Of a stretch of DNA of 64,000 nt, positions 8,776-19,610 are shown piece by piece. The position numbers and the translations under genes were made by a program. Positions within the stretch are counted from its first letter, which is position 1, and each line of letters begins with the position of its first letter. Source of the stretch: Roseibacterium beibuensis (GTDB lineage: Bacteria; Pseudomonadota; Alphaproteobacteria; Rhodobacterales; Rhodobacteraceae). Location of the stretch: NCBI RefSeq assembly GCF_039542305.1, contig NZ_BAABHW010000001.1, positions 930,001-994,000 of the forward strand. Direction: 5' to 3'. The notes under the pieces are model-generated. The model was not told the DNA's origin and did no database searches. It saw only the letters and a list, made by a program, of their open reading frames with translations.

Positions 8776-9578
8776 GCCTCCACCGGCAGGGGATCGGCGA
8801 GCAGGGCGCGGGTGGCCTCGGTCACATCCGCCTGCCGCATCAGGCTTTCGCCGATCAGGAAGGTGCGCGCCCCGCAGCGGGCCATCTCGGCCAGATCGTC
8901 GGGCGTGAACAGGCCCGACTCCGAGATCACCATCCGGTCGTCCGGCACCCGCGCGGCCAATGTGCGCGTCGTCTCCAGCGTGGTCTCGAAGGTGTTGAGA
9001 TTGCGGTTGTTGATCCCCAGAAGCGGGCTTTTCAGTTTCATCGCGCGGTCCAGTTCCGCCCCGTCATGCACTTCGATCAGGGCGTCCATGCCCCAGTGCC
9101 GCGCGGCGTCTTCAAGCTCGGCCGCCTGCCCATCCTCGACCGAGGCCATGATGATCAGGATGCAATCCGCGCCCCAGGCGCGCGCCTCGGCCACCTGGTA
9201 GGTGTCATAGAGGAAATCCTTGCGCAGGCAGGGCAGGTTGGAGGCCGCGCGCGCGCGGCTCAGGTATTCCGGCGCGCCCTGGAAGGATGGCGTGTCGGTC
9301 AGGACCGACAGGCAGGTCGCGCCGCCGGCCTCGTAGGCACGGGCCAGCACGGGCGGGTCGAAATCTTCGCGGATCAGACCCTTGGACGGGCTGGCTTTCT
9401 TGATCTCGGCGATCAGGCCATAGCCGGTGGCCGAGGCCGCGCGGAGCGCGTCGCCGAAGGGGCGGATGCGCGGGGCTGCGCGCGCGGCCTCTTCCACCGT
9501 GCTGCGCGGGCGCGCCGCCTTGGCGGCGGCGATCTCTTCCAGCTTGTAGGCCTTGATCTTGTCGAGAATGGTGCTCAT
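8772..9578 (-). CDS. trpC: Indole-3-glycerol phosphate synthase
   Basis: 268 residues from ATG 9578, which begins MSTILDKIKAYKLEEI, the family's standard start; an upstream extension of the open frame has no family similarity. TrpC closes the indole ring in tryptophan synthesis. The beta/alpha barrel motifs are EIKKASPSKG, CLSVLTDTPSFQG, LRKDFLYDTYQV, LIEVHDG, INNRNLNTF and ISESG. It is a stand-alone TrpC without a fused TrpF. It follows trpD by 56 bases and overlaps moaC. Confidence 0.97.
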   Translation of the reverse strand: MSTILDKIKAYKLEEIAAAKAARPRSTVEEAARAAPRIRPFGDALRAASATGYGLIAEIKKASPSKGLIREDFDPPVLARAYEAGGATCLSVLTDTPSFQGAPEYLSRARAASNLPCLRKDFLYDTYQVAEARAWGADCILIIMASVEDGQAAELEDAARHWGMDALIEVHDGAELDRAMKLKSPLLGINNRNLNTFETTLETTRTLAARVPDDRMVISESGLFTPDDLAEMARCGARTFLIGESLMRQADVTEATRALLADPLPVEA

Positions 9579-9634
9579 GCGGCCCCTCGTTGACGATGGC
9601 TGGGGTGCGCCGTGGCGCACCGTCTCAGGTGGTT

Positions 9635-10651
9635 TCAGGCGGCCGATGTCACCCGCGCCAGCGCCTCGACCGCGGATTTGGCGCGTCCGGAATCGATGCT
9701 GTCGGCGGCCATCTCGGCCCCCTCGCGCAGGCCGCTGACCTTGCCCGCCACCACCAGCGCGGCGGCGGCATTCAACAGAACGGCATCGCGGTAAGCCCCC
9801 GGCGCGCCATCCAGCAGGGCACGGAAGGCGGCGGCATTCTCGGCGGGCGTGCCGCCAAGGATGTCGCGGAACGGGTGTTCGGGCAGTCCGGCCTCTTCGG
9901 GATGCACCTCGCGCCCCGTGATCTTGTTGTCCTTGAGTTCCGCGACCGAGGTCGCGCCGGAAATCGAGATCTCGTCCGTCCCGTCCGCGCCATGGACCAG
10001 CCACGCGGCCTCGGAGCCGAGCGCCTGCAACGTCTCGGCCATGGGGAAAATCAGGTCGATGGCGAAGGCCCCGGTCAACTGCCGTTTCACGCCCGCGGGG
10101 TTGGTCAGCGGCCCGAGGATGTTGAAGATCGTCTTGCAGCCAAGCTCCTGCCGGACGGGCATCACGTGTTTCATGGCAGGGTGGTGCATCGGGGCCATCA
10201 TGAAGCCGATCCCGGCCTCGGTCAGCGCGCGTTCAACCACCTCCGGCCCGACCATCACGTTGACGCCCATCTCGCCCAATGCGTCCGCCGCGCCGGACTT
10301 GGAACTGAGATTGCGGTTGCCGTGCTTGGCCACCGGCACGCCGGCGCCCGCCACCGCAAAGGCCGTCGCGGTCGAGATGTTCAGCGTCCCCTTGCCGTCG
10401 CCGCCGGTGCCCACGATGTCTATCGCGCCCTCGGGCGCTTTGACCGACGTGCACTTGGCGCGCATCACGGCGGCGGCGGCGGCATATTCGGCGACCGACT
10501 CGCCGCGCGCCCGCATGGCCATCAGCAGCCCCGCGATCTGCGCCGGGGTCGCGCGGCCCTCGAACAACTCGTCAAAGGCGTGCTCTGCCTGCGCGCGCGA
10601 CAGCGGCCCCTCGGAGGCCGCGTAGATCAGGGGTTTCATCGCATCGCTCAT
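9635..10651 (-). CDS. trpD: Anthranilate phosphoribosyltransferase
   Basis: 338 residues, full length. It transfers the phosphoribosyl group from PRPP to anthranilate. The PRPP-binding block DIVGTGGDGKGTLNIST, the segment KHGNRNLSSKSG, and FNILGPLTNPAG are all present. The start overlaps the trpG stop by four bases (10648-10651), so TrpG and TrpD are produced in a coupled way. There is no TrpG-TrpD fusion, unlike in enterobacteria. Confidence 0.97.
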   Translation of the reverse strand: MSDAMKPLIYAASEGPLSRAQAEHAFDELFEGRATPAQIAGLLMAMRARGESVAEYAAAAAVMRAKCTSVKAPEGAIDIVGTGGDGKGTLNISTATAFAVAGAGVPVAKHGNRNLSSKSGAADALGEMGVNVMVGPEVVERALTEAGIGFMMAPMHHPAMKHVMPVRQELGCKTIFNILGPLTNPAGVKRQLTGAFAIDLIFPMAETLQALGSEAAWLVHGADGTDEISISGATSVAELKDNKITGREVHPEEAGLPEHPFRDILGGTPAENAAAFRALLDGAPGAYRDAVLLNAAAALVVAGKVSGLREGAEMAADSIDSGRAKSAVEALARVTSAA

Positions 10652-11235
10652 GCCGGAACGGCCTCCTTGGCCATGTCGAGGAAAGTCTTCAGCATCGCGT
10701 GGCCGTGCTCGGACCGGATGCTTTCGGGGTGGAATTGCACGCCTTCGATGGGCAGCGTCTTGTGGCGCAGACCCATGATCGTGCCATCGTCCAGTTCGGC
10801 CGTGATCTCAAGCTCATCGGGCAGGCTGGCGCGCTCGACCACCAGCGAGTGATACCGCGTCGCCAGAAGCGGAGAGGGGAGGCCCGCGAACACGCCTTTG
10901 CCCTCGTGGCGGATCTCGCCCATCTTGCCATGCACGATCTCGGAGTGGCGGATCACCTTGCCGCCAAAGGCCTCGCCGATGGTCTGATGGCCAAGGCAAA
11001 CGCCAAAGAGCGGCACACCCGCCCCGGCGGCGGCGCGCGTCAGCGGCACGCAGATGCCGGCCTGCGCGGGATCACAGGGGCCGGGCGACAGCACGATCGC
11101 CTCTGGCTGCAGGGCCAGCGCATCCTGCACGCTCAGCGCGTCGTTGCGCACGACCTTCATCTCGGCACCCAACTCGCCCAGGTAATGGACCAGATTGTAG
11201 GTGAAGCTGTCGTAATTATCGATCAGCAGCAACAT
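10648..11235 (-). CDS. trpG: Anthranilate synthase component II (glutamine amidotransferase)
   Basis: 195 residues from ATG 11235, which begins MLLLIDNYDSFTYNLVHYLG, the classical TrpG start. It supplies ammonia from glutamine to TrpE. The oxyanion block LSPGPCDPAQAG, the nucleophile Cys in GVCLGHQ (about residue 83) and the His-Glu pair in QFHPESI are visible. It heads the trpG-trpD-trpC-moaC-moeA unit and faces the divergent deacetylase-like gene. I found no run of Trp codons upstream, so no trp attenuator is visible here. It may also serve as PabA. Confidence 0.95.
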   Translation of the reverse strand: MLLLIDNYDSFTYNLVHYLGELGAEMKVVRNDALSVQDALALQPEAIVLSPGPCDPAQAGICVPLTRAAAGAGVPLFGVCLGHQTIGEAFGGKVIRHSEIVHGKMGEIRHEGKGVFAGLPSPLLATRYHSLVVERASLPDELEITAELDDGTIMGLRHKTLPIEGVQFHPESIRSEHGHAMLKTFLDMAKEAVPA

Positions 11236-11408
11236 CGCGCCAGCCTTTCGCGAAAAGGGGTGAAGGCGCGCCGCGCCCGTTGTATACATCTCCCAAAGCC
11301 GCGCTTCGGGGTCAAGGCAATGACGACCGGACAAGACGGCGCGGACGGGGCAGATGGCGCCGGGATGAAACGCAGCCCGGCAAACGGCTTGAGCAGGAAG
11401 GACTTCGA

Positions 11409-13277
11409 ATGGGGCGCGGCATCTTTCTGGGCGTGATCTGGGGGGCGCTGGTGGCGCTGATCGTATCGGTGGCCGTGTCGCTGTCGACGCCGCTGCCCGA
11501 ACGGGGACTACGCATGGCCACGGCCCCGGCCCCCGAGGTCGAAAGCGTGTCTCCAACGGCTCTCGGCACGGGCGCAGGGCAGGGCGACGCTCCCGCAGAG
11601 GACGAGGCTTCGCCCGACGAGGCCGAGGCGGACGCCGCCCCGCCTGAAACGGCGCCCGAACCCGCCGAGGCTCCAGCGCCCGAACCGGCCCCCACGCCCG
11701 AACCCGGCAGCGACCAGCCCGACGCCAGCGGTCCCGCCACCGAGATCCCTCTGCCCTCCGGCAGCGAGTTCAATCGCCCGCCGCCCGAGGAAGAGGCCGC
11801 GCTTCCCACGACCGACGAAGCCCCCGCCGCCGCCGCGCCGCGCGCCTTGCCTGCGCCCGATGGCACCAGCCCGCAAGCCCTCGACACCGCGCCGGCGCCG
11901 CAACCCGATATCGCGACCGTACCCACCGCGCCCGCGCCGGGTGCGCTCGCCACACTCGACCTTGCCCCGCCGTCCATGGGGGCGGGCGATGCGGCCAGCC
12001 CGGCGCGACCGCAGCCCACCGTCCTGCCCAGCCAGGGCACCGAGGCCGCGCCGATCCCGTCCACGCGCACCGCGCCCCTGCCGCAGGTTGTCCCGCCCGA
12101 GCCGGACGCTGCAGTCGAGGCCGACGCGGCCCCCGAAGCAGTCACGGAGCCCGCCCCGGTGACTGAGGAGGCCGCCGCTGTCGACCCGGCTCCGACGACG
12201 CCCGAGGGCCCGGTTGCCGATGAGGAAGCCCCCGCCTCGCCAGAACCGGTGATCGACCCCGACGCACCTCTGCCGCCTGTCCGCCGCCTCGTGCAACCTG
12301 AAGGCAGCGCGCCGGTCGGCCTCGTGACCGAGGATGACCTGAGCACGCCCTCGGTGATCCCGACCGCGCCGGCACCCGCCGTGCCGCAGCCGCCCGCCGC
12401 GACCGCCGATCCGGCGCCGCAGGCCGACGCGCCGCAAGAGGACGGCTTCGCGTCCGACGCCCCCGTTCAACCGAGGCGGTTGCGCCCCGGCGAGAGCGGG
12501 ACCTTGCCTCAGATCACGGCGTCCGTCCCTGAGGCGTCTGAGCCCGCGGCAGACGAGGACGCCGCCGCGCCCGAGCCGGAAGCCGAGGCAGCGACAGGCG
12601 CGCTCGCCGCCTATTCCGTGCCTTTCGACAGCAGCGAGACCCGCCCGTTGATCGCCGTCATCCTGATCGACGATCCCGAGGCGGGCCTGGATATCCCCAC
12701 GCTGACACGGTTTTCCTTCCCGGTCGCGTTCGCCATCGACCCGCTGCGCCCCGATGCCGCCATGCGCGCCGCCGCTTTCCGCGAAGCCGGGTTCGAGGTG
12801 CTGATGCTGGGCACGGCGGTGCCCGCCGACGCGACGGCGCAGGATGCCGAGGTCGCACTGTCCGCGGCTTCCGAGGCTGTGCCCGAGGCCATCGCCATCC
12901 TCGACACGCCGGACAACCGCATCCAGTCGAACCGTCCGGCGCTCGATGCGGTGGTGGGGCGGGCCGGTGCGGCGGGGCAGGGATTGCTGGCCTTTCCGCG
13001 CGGGTTGAACGCCGCCGAGCAAAGCGCGCTCAGGGTCGATGTGCCCGCCGCGACGCTGTTCCGCCTGCTCGATGACGAGAATCAGCGCGCGACCGTCATC
13101 ACCCGCTACCTGGGGCGCGCCGAGTTCGCCGCGCAGCAGGAAGGTGCGGTCGTCGTCGCCGGTCGCACCCGGCCCGACACGGTAACGGCATTGTTTTCAT
13201 GGGCATTGTCTGGCCGTGACGAAGGGGTTGCCGTCGCGCCCGTTTCCGAGGTGCTGCGCCGGTCCGTGCAGGACTGA
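11409..13277 (+). CDS. Divergent polysaccharide deacetylase-like (YibQ type) envelope protein
   Basis: About 622 residues from ATG 11409, selected for the upstream AGGAAGG and because the protein then begins with a membrane anchor (GIFLGVIWGALVALIVS). A very long Pro/Ala/Glu/Asp-rich region follows, about residues 40-395, which looks disordered and could span the periplasm. The C-terminal 200 residues resemble the divergent polysaccharide deacetylase (YibQ/DUF610) family: PLIAVILIDDPEAG, a FPVAFAIDPL strand, and DTPDNRIQSNRPAL. Family catalytic status is uncertain. It interrupts the trp cluster on the opposite strand. Confidence 0.8.
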   Translation: MGRGIFLGVIWGALVALIVSVAVSLSTPLPERGLRMATAPAPEVESVSPTALGTGAGQGDAPAEDEASPDEAEADAAPPETAPEPAEAPAPEPAPTPEPGSDQPDASGPATEIPLPSGSEFNRPPPEEEAALPTTDEAPAAAAPRALPAPDGTSPQALDTAPAPQPDIATVPTAPAPGALATLDLAPPSMGAGDAASPARPQPTVLPSQGTEAAPIPSTRTAPLPQVVPPEPDAAVEADAAPEAVTEPAPVTEEAAAVDPAPTTPEGPVADEEAPASPEPVIDPDAPLPPVRRLVQPEGSAPVGLVTEDDLSTPSVIPTAPAPAVPQPPAATADPAPQADAPQEDGFASDAPVQPRRLRPGESGTLPQITASVPEASEPAADEDAAAPEPEAEAATGALAAYSVPFDSSETRPLIAVILIDDPEAGLDIPTLTRFSFPVAFAIDPLRPDAAMRAAAFREAGFEVLMLGTAVPADATAQDAEVALSAASEAVPEAIAILDTPDNRIQSNRPALDAVVGRAGAAGQGLLAFPRGLNAAEQSALRVDVPAATLFRLLDDENQRATVITRYLGRAEFAAQQEGAVVVAGRTRPDTVTALFSWALSGRDEGVAVAPVSEVLRRSVQD

Positions 13278-13305
13278 CGGTTAACCCAGGCAAAGCCCCG
13301 GATGG

Positions 13306-14816
<1,511 letters not shown>

Positions 14817-14817
<1 letters not shown>

Positions 14818-16670
14818 TACGGGAACGTCGCGTGCACGGCGTTGATCACGCCTTGGTCAAGCTCGATGCCTGCCTGCACCTCAAGCGCCTGCCCGTAGCT
14901 TTCGAAAATGTCCTGCGCCAGCGATTGCGTCACGGTCTGGGACAGGATCTGCAACAGGATCGAGGTGTCGGGCGCGTCGCGCGCGGCGGGGTTGATCGCG
15001 TCGAGGCGCACGATATGCGCGGCCTCGGCGGCCGGAACCATGACGATATCGCCCGGCTCGTCCAACTGGAACGCCTGCGCCACCATCGTGGGCGGCATGC
15101 CGGGTACGAAATCCTGACGGCGGATGAGGCGTTCCTCGGTCACGTCGCCCAGATCCTCCAGCGCGGCGCCCTCGGCCAGTTCGGTCACCAGGTCCGAGGC
15201 GCGCTCGGCCACGGCAGCGCGCAGCGCGGTGGCGCGCCAGGCTGCGGAGACCTCGTCCTCGATCTCGTCCAGCGGCGGCAGGCTCGGCGGGATCACCTCG
15301 TCAAGGCGCAGCGCGAAAAGCCCGCCATCGGAGAGGTCCAGCAATTCGGGGAAGTCGCCCTCGCGCACGGCATCGGCCGCATCCCGGAAGGCGTCATAGG
15401 CCGCGATATCGTCTTCCGAGGTGGCGACATATTCGATCTGCCCAAGGGTCATCGCGGTGAGGTTCGCCAATTCTTCCAGCGTCGCGCCCGAGGCCAGTTC
15501 GTCGTCTATCATCTCGCGCATGTCGTCGATCTCGCGTCGGGCGGCGTCTTCGGCCAGTTCCTGGCGCAGGTCGTCGCGGGCCTCTTCGAACGGCACCTCG
15601 GTCGCCTGCAACACGGCGTTCACGCGGTAGATCGCGGGGCCGAGCGTCGAGGGCAGCGGCCCGAGAATTTCACTCTCGGTGTCGTTGAAGATCACCTCGG
15701 CGGCGGCGGCGGGCAGATCGCCCTCGGCCACCTCGCCGACATCCACGTCTTCCAGCGTCAGTTCCCGCTCGGCGACCAGCGTGTCGAAATCCGTCTCCCC
15801 GGCCGCGATCGCGTCGACGGCCTCTTGCGCGGCCTCTTCGGTGCCAAAGACCAGCCGTTCCAGAAGGCGGCGTTCGGGCTGGACGTAAAGCTCGATCCGC
15901 TCGTCATAGAGGGTGCGCAAGGTGTCTTCGTCGACCTCGACATCGTCCATGATCTGTTCTGGCGTGATCCAGGCATAGGTGATCGCCTTGGCCTGCGGGC
16001 GGATGAAGCGTTCGGGGTTCTCGTCGTAATAGGCGGCGAGCTCCGCGTCCGTCGGCTCGGGCAGACCATCGGCCAGATCGCCCTCGGTCACGCTGAGGAT
16101 CGAGAAATCGCGCGTCTCGCCCTGGAAGGCGACCAGCGTCTCGGCATAGACGGCAGGGGCCGAAAGGCCGCCCACAACTGCCATTTGCAGGATCGAGCGC
16201 GCGGTGTCCTCGCGCACGTCCTCTTCGAACTCGGCCGGGTCGAGGCCCTGCTGCGACAGCACGAACTCATAGCTTTCGCGGTCGAATTCCCCGTCCACGC
16301 CCGCGAAGGCGTCGATCTCGGTGATCTGGCGCGCGACCTCTTCGTCGCCGACCGACAGGCCCATCTCCATCGCGGCGTTCGACAGCGCGGCGCGGGCGAC
16401 CATGGCCTGCAGCACGGCGGTGTCGATGCCTTGCGCGCGCAGATCGGCGAGGTTTACCGGCTCGCCCGTCTCGGCGATGCGGGCGCGGATCTCGTTTTGC
16501 AGCGCGCGGGCATAATCATTTGCCGTGATCTCGACATCGCCCACCTGGCCCACGCGCGTGGCCGAGCCGCCGAAGGACCCGATGCCAAAGCCGGCAAGGC
16601 CGATCATCAGAAGGCCGAGGATGATCCAGACGAAGACGTTGGAGGCTTTCTTCACAGCCGATTTCGCCAT
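14817..16670 (-). CDS. PpiD-like membrane-anchored SurA_N/parvulin foldase
   Basis: 617 residues from ATG 16670; the open frame continues upstream but MAKSAVKKASNVFVW followed by one membrane helix (IILGLLMIGLAGFGIGSF) is the family's normal start. It is an inner-membrane periplasmic chaperone of the PpiD type: one N-terminal helix, a SurA-N-like helical domain (to about 250), a parvulin-like central region and a long helical C-terminal part. It is acidic throughout. It probably assists outer-membrane protein folding. Coupling to trpE is recurrent in alphaproteobacteria and may reflect operon history rather than function. Confidence 0.9.
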
Positions 16671-16746
16671 GGGGTTTTTCGTCCTTTCATCGTCGCAATT
16701 CCGCCTGTCCGACTTACGCGGAAGGCCGGGGCGGGGCAAGGGTTGC

Positions 16747-17934
16747 TCAGGGGGTGATCGCGGCCAGTCTCTGCGCCACTTCGGCCAGCCCGTCCGCGTC
16801 AGCATTGGCGAAGGCGATGCGGAGCGTCGCCTCGGCCTGTCCGCTGCCGCCCTCTGGTTTCAGCGGGCCGAACATGGTGCCCGGCAGGGTCAGCAGGCCC
16901 GCGTCATCCACCAGCCGCTTGGCGACCGTGTCCGAGGGCGCGTCGAACGGGTGGCGGACATAGGCGAAATAGGCGCCGCAGCCCAGAAGCTGCCAGTCGG
17001 GAAGGCGCTGGAACCCCGCGATCAGGGCGTCGCGCCGCGCGAGGATCTCCAGCCGTTCGCCGGCCAGCCACTCGGACAGGTTCCGCATCCCCCAAAGCGC
17101 GCCGACCTGGCCCACCTGCGGCGGGCAGATGGCAACCGTGTCGAGGAATTTCTCGACCTCGGCCAGCCGCGCCTCCGAGGCCATCAGGGCGCCGACGCGG
17201 TGGCCGGTCAGGCGGTAGGCCTTGGAGAAGGAATAGAGATGAACCAGCGTTTCGTCCCAATCGGGATCGGTGAAAAGGTCATGCGGCGCATCGGTAGAGG
17301 AATGGAAATCGCGGTAGGTTTCATCGACCAGCAGCGCGAGGCCATGGGCGCGGGCGAGGTCGCGGAAAGCGGCGATGAGCGCGGGCGGATACTCGACGCC
17401 CGCGGGGTTGTTGGGGGTCACCAGCACGATGGCGCGGGTGCGCTCGGTGATGAGGTGCGCGGCGCGCTCGGGGTCGGGCAGAAGGTCGTCATCGGTGGGC
17501 AGGCCGACGGTGGCCACACCCTGCATGTCCAGCCACATCTTGTGGTTGAAGTAACAGGGCAGGGGCAGGATGACCTCGTCGCCGGGGCCTGCGATCGTCG
17601 CCATCGCGGCGCAGAAGGCCTGGTTGCAGCCTGCGGTGACGGCGACCTGCGCGGGGCGGATCGTGCCGCCATAGGCCTTGGACCATTGGCTGGCGAGTTC
17701 GTCGCGCAGGTCCTGGTTGCCCAGGACCGGCCCGTAGAGATGGGTGGCGTCATCCTCCATCACGGCGCGGGCCATCGCCTGTTTCAGCGCCTCGGGGGGC
17801 GGGTCCACGGGCGCGGCCTGGCTGAGGTTGATCAGCGGACGGTCGGGCGGAAAGCTTTTGCCCGCGATCCAGCGGCGCGCCTCCATCACCGGTGGCGGAA
17901 AGGTGCCCCTCACGTTCGGATTGATCGGCTGCAT
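16747..17934 (-). CDS. Class I/II pyridoxal-phosphate aminotransferase
   Basis: 395 residues from ATG 17934; the extension above it is Ala-rich, overlaps ssb in antisense and is not credible. Fold-type I features are the substrate and PLP loop GPVLGNQDLR, VTAGCNQAF, NNPAG (TPNNPAGVEYP), the DETYRDF segment with the PLP-ring Asp, and the Schiff-base Lys in YSFSKAYRLTGHRVGAL. The substrate cannot be told from sequence alone. It lies upstream of ppiD in the same direction, separated by 76 bases. Confidence 0.9.
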   Translation of the reverse strand: MQPINPNVRGTFPPPVMEARRWIAGKSFPPDRPLINLSQAAPVDPPPEALKQAMARAVMEDDATHLYGPVLGNQDLRDELASQWSKAYGGTIRPAQVAVTAGCNQAFCAAMATIAGPGDEVILPLPCYFNHKMWLDMQGVATVGLPTDDDLLPDPERAAHLITERTRAIVLVTPNNPAGVEYPPALIAAFRDLARAHGLALLVDETYRDFHSSTDAPHDLFTDPDWDETLVHLYSFSKAYRLTGHRVGALMASEARLAEVEKFLDTVAICPPQVGQVGALWGMRNLSEWLAGERLEILARRDALIAGFQRLPDWQLLGCGAYFAYVRHPFDAPSDTVAKRLVDDAGLLTLPGTMFGPLKPEGGSGQAEATLRIAFANADADGLAEVAQRLAAITP

Positions 17935-18010
17935 CGCCCCATCCCCGGCCCGGCGCGAAGCACGCGGAGCCCTCGTGTCAAACAGTCGTGATTGCTGGAC
18001 GCATCCCGCC

Positions 18011-18520
18011 TCAGAACGGGATCTCGTCATCCATGTCGTTGCCACCCGACGGGCCGCCATAGCCGCCGCCCGAGGGGCCGCCGCGATCGTCGGGGAAGCT
18101 GGAGCCGCCGCCGTAGCCGCCGCCCGAGGCGCCGCCGCTATAGCCGCCGCCGCCACCCTGGCCGCCGTCACGCCCGTCGAGGAAGGTCAACTCGCCGGCA
18201 TAGGGGCGCAGCACGACCTCGGTCGAATACCGGTCCTGCCCGCTTTGGTCCTGCCATTTGCGGGTCTCCAGCTTGCCCTCGATATAGACCTTGGAGCCTT
18301 TGCGCAGGTACTGCTCGGCCAGTCGTGCGAGGTTCTCGTTGAAGATCGCGACCGAGTGCCACTCGGTCCGCTCGCGCCGTTCGCCCGTGTTGCGGTCCTT
18401 CCAGGTTTCGGAGGTGGCGATGCGCAAATTGCACACCTTGCCGCCGTTCTGAAAGCTGCGCACCTCGGGGTCGCGGCCCAGGTTGCCGATCAGGATCACC
18501 TTGTTGACGGAACCGGCCAT
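18011..18520 (-). CDS. ssb: Single-stranded DNA-binding protein
   Basis: 169 residues from ATG 18520, which has GGAGGACGAAG directly upstream; the longer frame starts without such a site. The OB-fold begins MAGSVNKVILIGNLGRDPEV and contains RERTEWHSVAIFNENLA. A Gly-rich flexible linker (many GGG and GGY) follows from about residue 110, ending in the acidic tip DDEIPF that recruits partner proteins. No LexA box is visible upstream. Confidence 0.96.
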   Translation of the reverse strand: MAGSVNKVILIGNLGRDPEVRSFQNGGKVCNLRIATSETWKDRNTGERRERTEWHSVAIFNENLARLAEQYLRKGSKVYIEGKLETRKWQDQSGQDRYSTEVVLRPYAGELTFLDGRDGGQGGGGGYSGGASGGGYGGGSSFPDDRGGPSGGGYGGPSGGNDMDDEIPF

Positions 18521-18758
18521 CTTCGTCCTCCACGCCTTTGCATCAGTCACGCCGCGGACACGGGACGATTCCCGCCGCGGCTCGGTTTCAGCGTTTAGAT
18601 CACCACAAAAACTTTAATAAAAGGCTTATCGGCGCGGTATTTTTCGCCAAGTCCCTGCGCGGCGAATGGCCGACGCGGTGGCCTGACGCGGCGCAGGCTG
18701 GAAATTCCGCGCAAAATCCGTATATTCCGCCCGGTTTTGACGGGGATGGAGAGATCGG

Positions 18759-19331
18759 ATGCGCTTTCGGGGAAGCTTTCGGGTGATCGTGGCCGCGGTC
18801 GTCGCGGCGGTGCCTGCCGTGGCGTCGGCGCAAGGCCTGCCCGACCGGTTCGGCAGCGCGTTTACGCTGCTCGATAACCGCGCCTCCACGCAATACCAGT
18901 TCTCTGCCCGCCTGCGCCCCGATGCCGAACGTCGCGATGGGATCCCGGCCTATGCCGGTGGGTATTCCGGCCCGTGGCTGGACGTGGCCCGCAGCGCCGC
19001 GCGCCGCCATGGCATCCCCGAGGACCTGTTCCTGCGCCTCGTGCACCAGGAAAGCGGCTGGAACCCCGAGGCGGTCAGCCATGCAGGCGCGATCGGCCTG
19101 GCGCAGCTTATGCCGGACACGGCCAGCCTTCTGGGCGTCGATCCGACCGACCCGAGCGCCAATCTGGATGCGGGCGCGCGCTATCTGGCGCAGCAATATC
19201 GCGATTTCGGTCGCTGGGATCACGCGCTTGCGGCTTATAATGCGGGCCCCGAAGCCGTGCGGGCGCATAACGGCATCCCGCCTTATGCGGAAACGCAGGA
19301 TTACGTGCGCATCATCCTCGGCACCGGCTGA
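18759..19331 (+). CDS. Lytic transglycosylase (Slt-type)
   Basis: 190 residues with a signal peptide ending ASA-QG near residue 24. The catalytic domain occupies the C-terminal half: the catalytic Glu in HQESGWNPEAVS, then GAIGLAQLMPDTA and LAAYNAGPEAV, all hallmarks of family 1 lytic transglycosylases that cleave the glycan strand of peptidoglycan in the periplasm. It is small, with no extra binding domain. It is convergent with the 90-residue gene that follows. Confidence 0.92.
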   Translation: MRFRGSFRVIVAAVVAAVPAVASAQGLPDRFGSAFTLLDNRASTQYQFSARLRPDAERRDGIPAYAGGYSGPWLDVARSAARRHGIPEDLFLRLVHQESGWNPEAVSHAGAIGLAQLMPDTASLLGVDPTDPSANLDAGARYLAQQYRDFGRWDHALAAYNAGPEAVRAHNGIPPYAETQDYVRIILGTG

Positions 19332-19337
19332 GCGCGC

Positions 19338-19610
19338 CTAGGGGATATCCGCCCCGATCTCGACCAGTTTCGCGCGCAGGACAGGCGCGCGCGGGTCACC
19401 GGCCTCCAAGGCGAAGACGAAGGCATGGGTCAGGTAGAAGGCGGCGGCGGTGCCGTCGCTGATCTCGGCCGCCTCGGCATAGAGGCGGATCAGCGCGTCG
19501 CGGTCATTCATCGCGTGCGCGGTCAGGAGCGCCGCATCGAGCGCCGCGCGCGCCGGATCGGGTGGGACTGGCCCGCCATCGGGCAGCCAGGCCTCGGGTG
19601 CGAGGCTCAT
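19338..19610 (-). CDS. 90-residue protein coupled to a Rieske oxygenase
   Basis: Start ATG at 19610 overlaps the stop of the Rieske gene by four bases (ATGA), so translation is probably coupled. The 90-residue product has an N-terminal Pro-rich part (GGPVPPDPARAALDAA) and predicted helices that look like one or two TPR-like hairpins (LIRLYAEAAEIS, AAAFYLTHAFVFALEAG). I do not recognise a named family. Its placement suggests a small accessory or stability factor for the oxygenase; that is inference. Confidence 0.75.
   Translation of the reverse strand: MSLAPEAWLPDGGPVPPDPARAALDAALLTAHAMNDRDALIRLYAEAAEISDGTAAAFYLTHAFVFALEAGDPRAPVLRAKLVEIGADIP

Noticed and set aside
10648..11556. Longer N-terminus for TrpG (to 11556)
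   Set aside because: The first 107 residues have no TrpG similarity and overlap the divergent gene; ATG 11235 gives the standard start.
11508..13022. Long minus-strand frame opposite the YibQ-type gene
   Set aside because: Gly/Arg-rich low-complexity product mirroring the Pro/Ala linker codons; no family match.
13260..13305. TTAACCC near 13281 as a CtrA half-site
   Set aside because: There is no second TTAA at seven bases, and it lies between two convergent gene ends.
17935..18171. N-terminal extension of the aminotransferase over ssb
   Set aside because: Ala-rich product of the ssb Gly-linker read antisense; ATG 17934 gives a normal aminotransferase.
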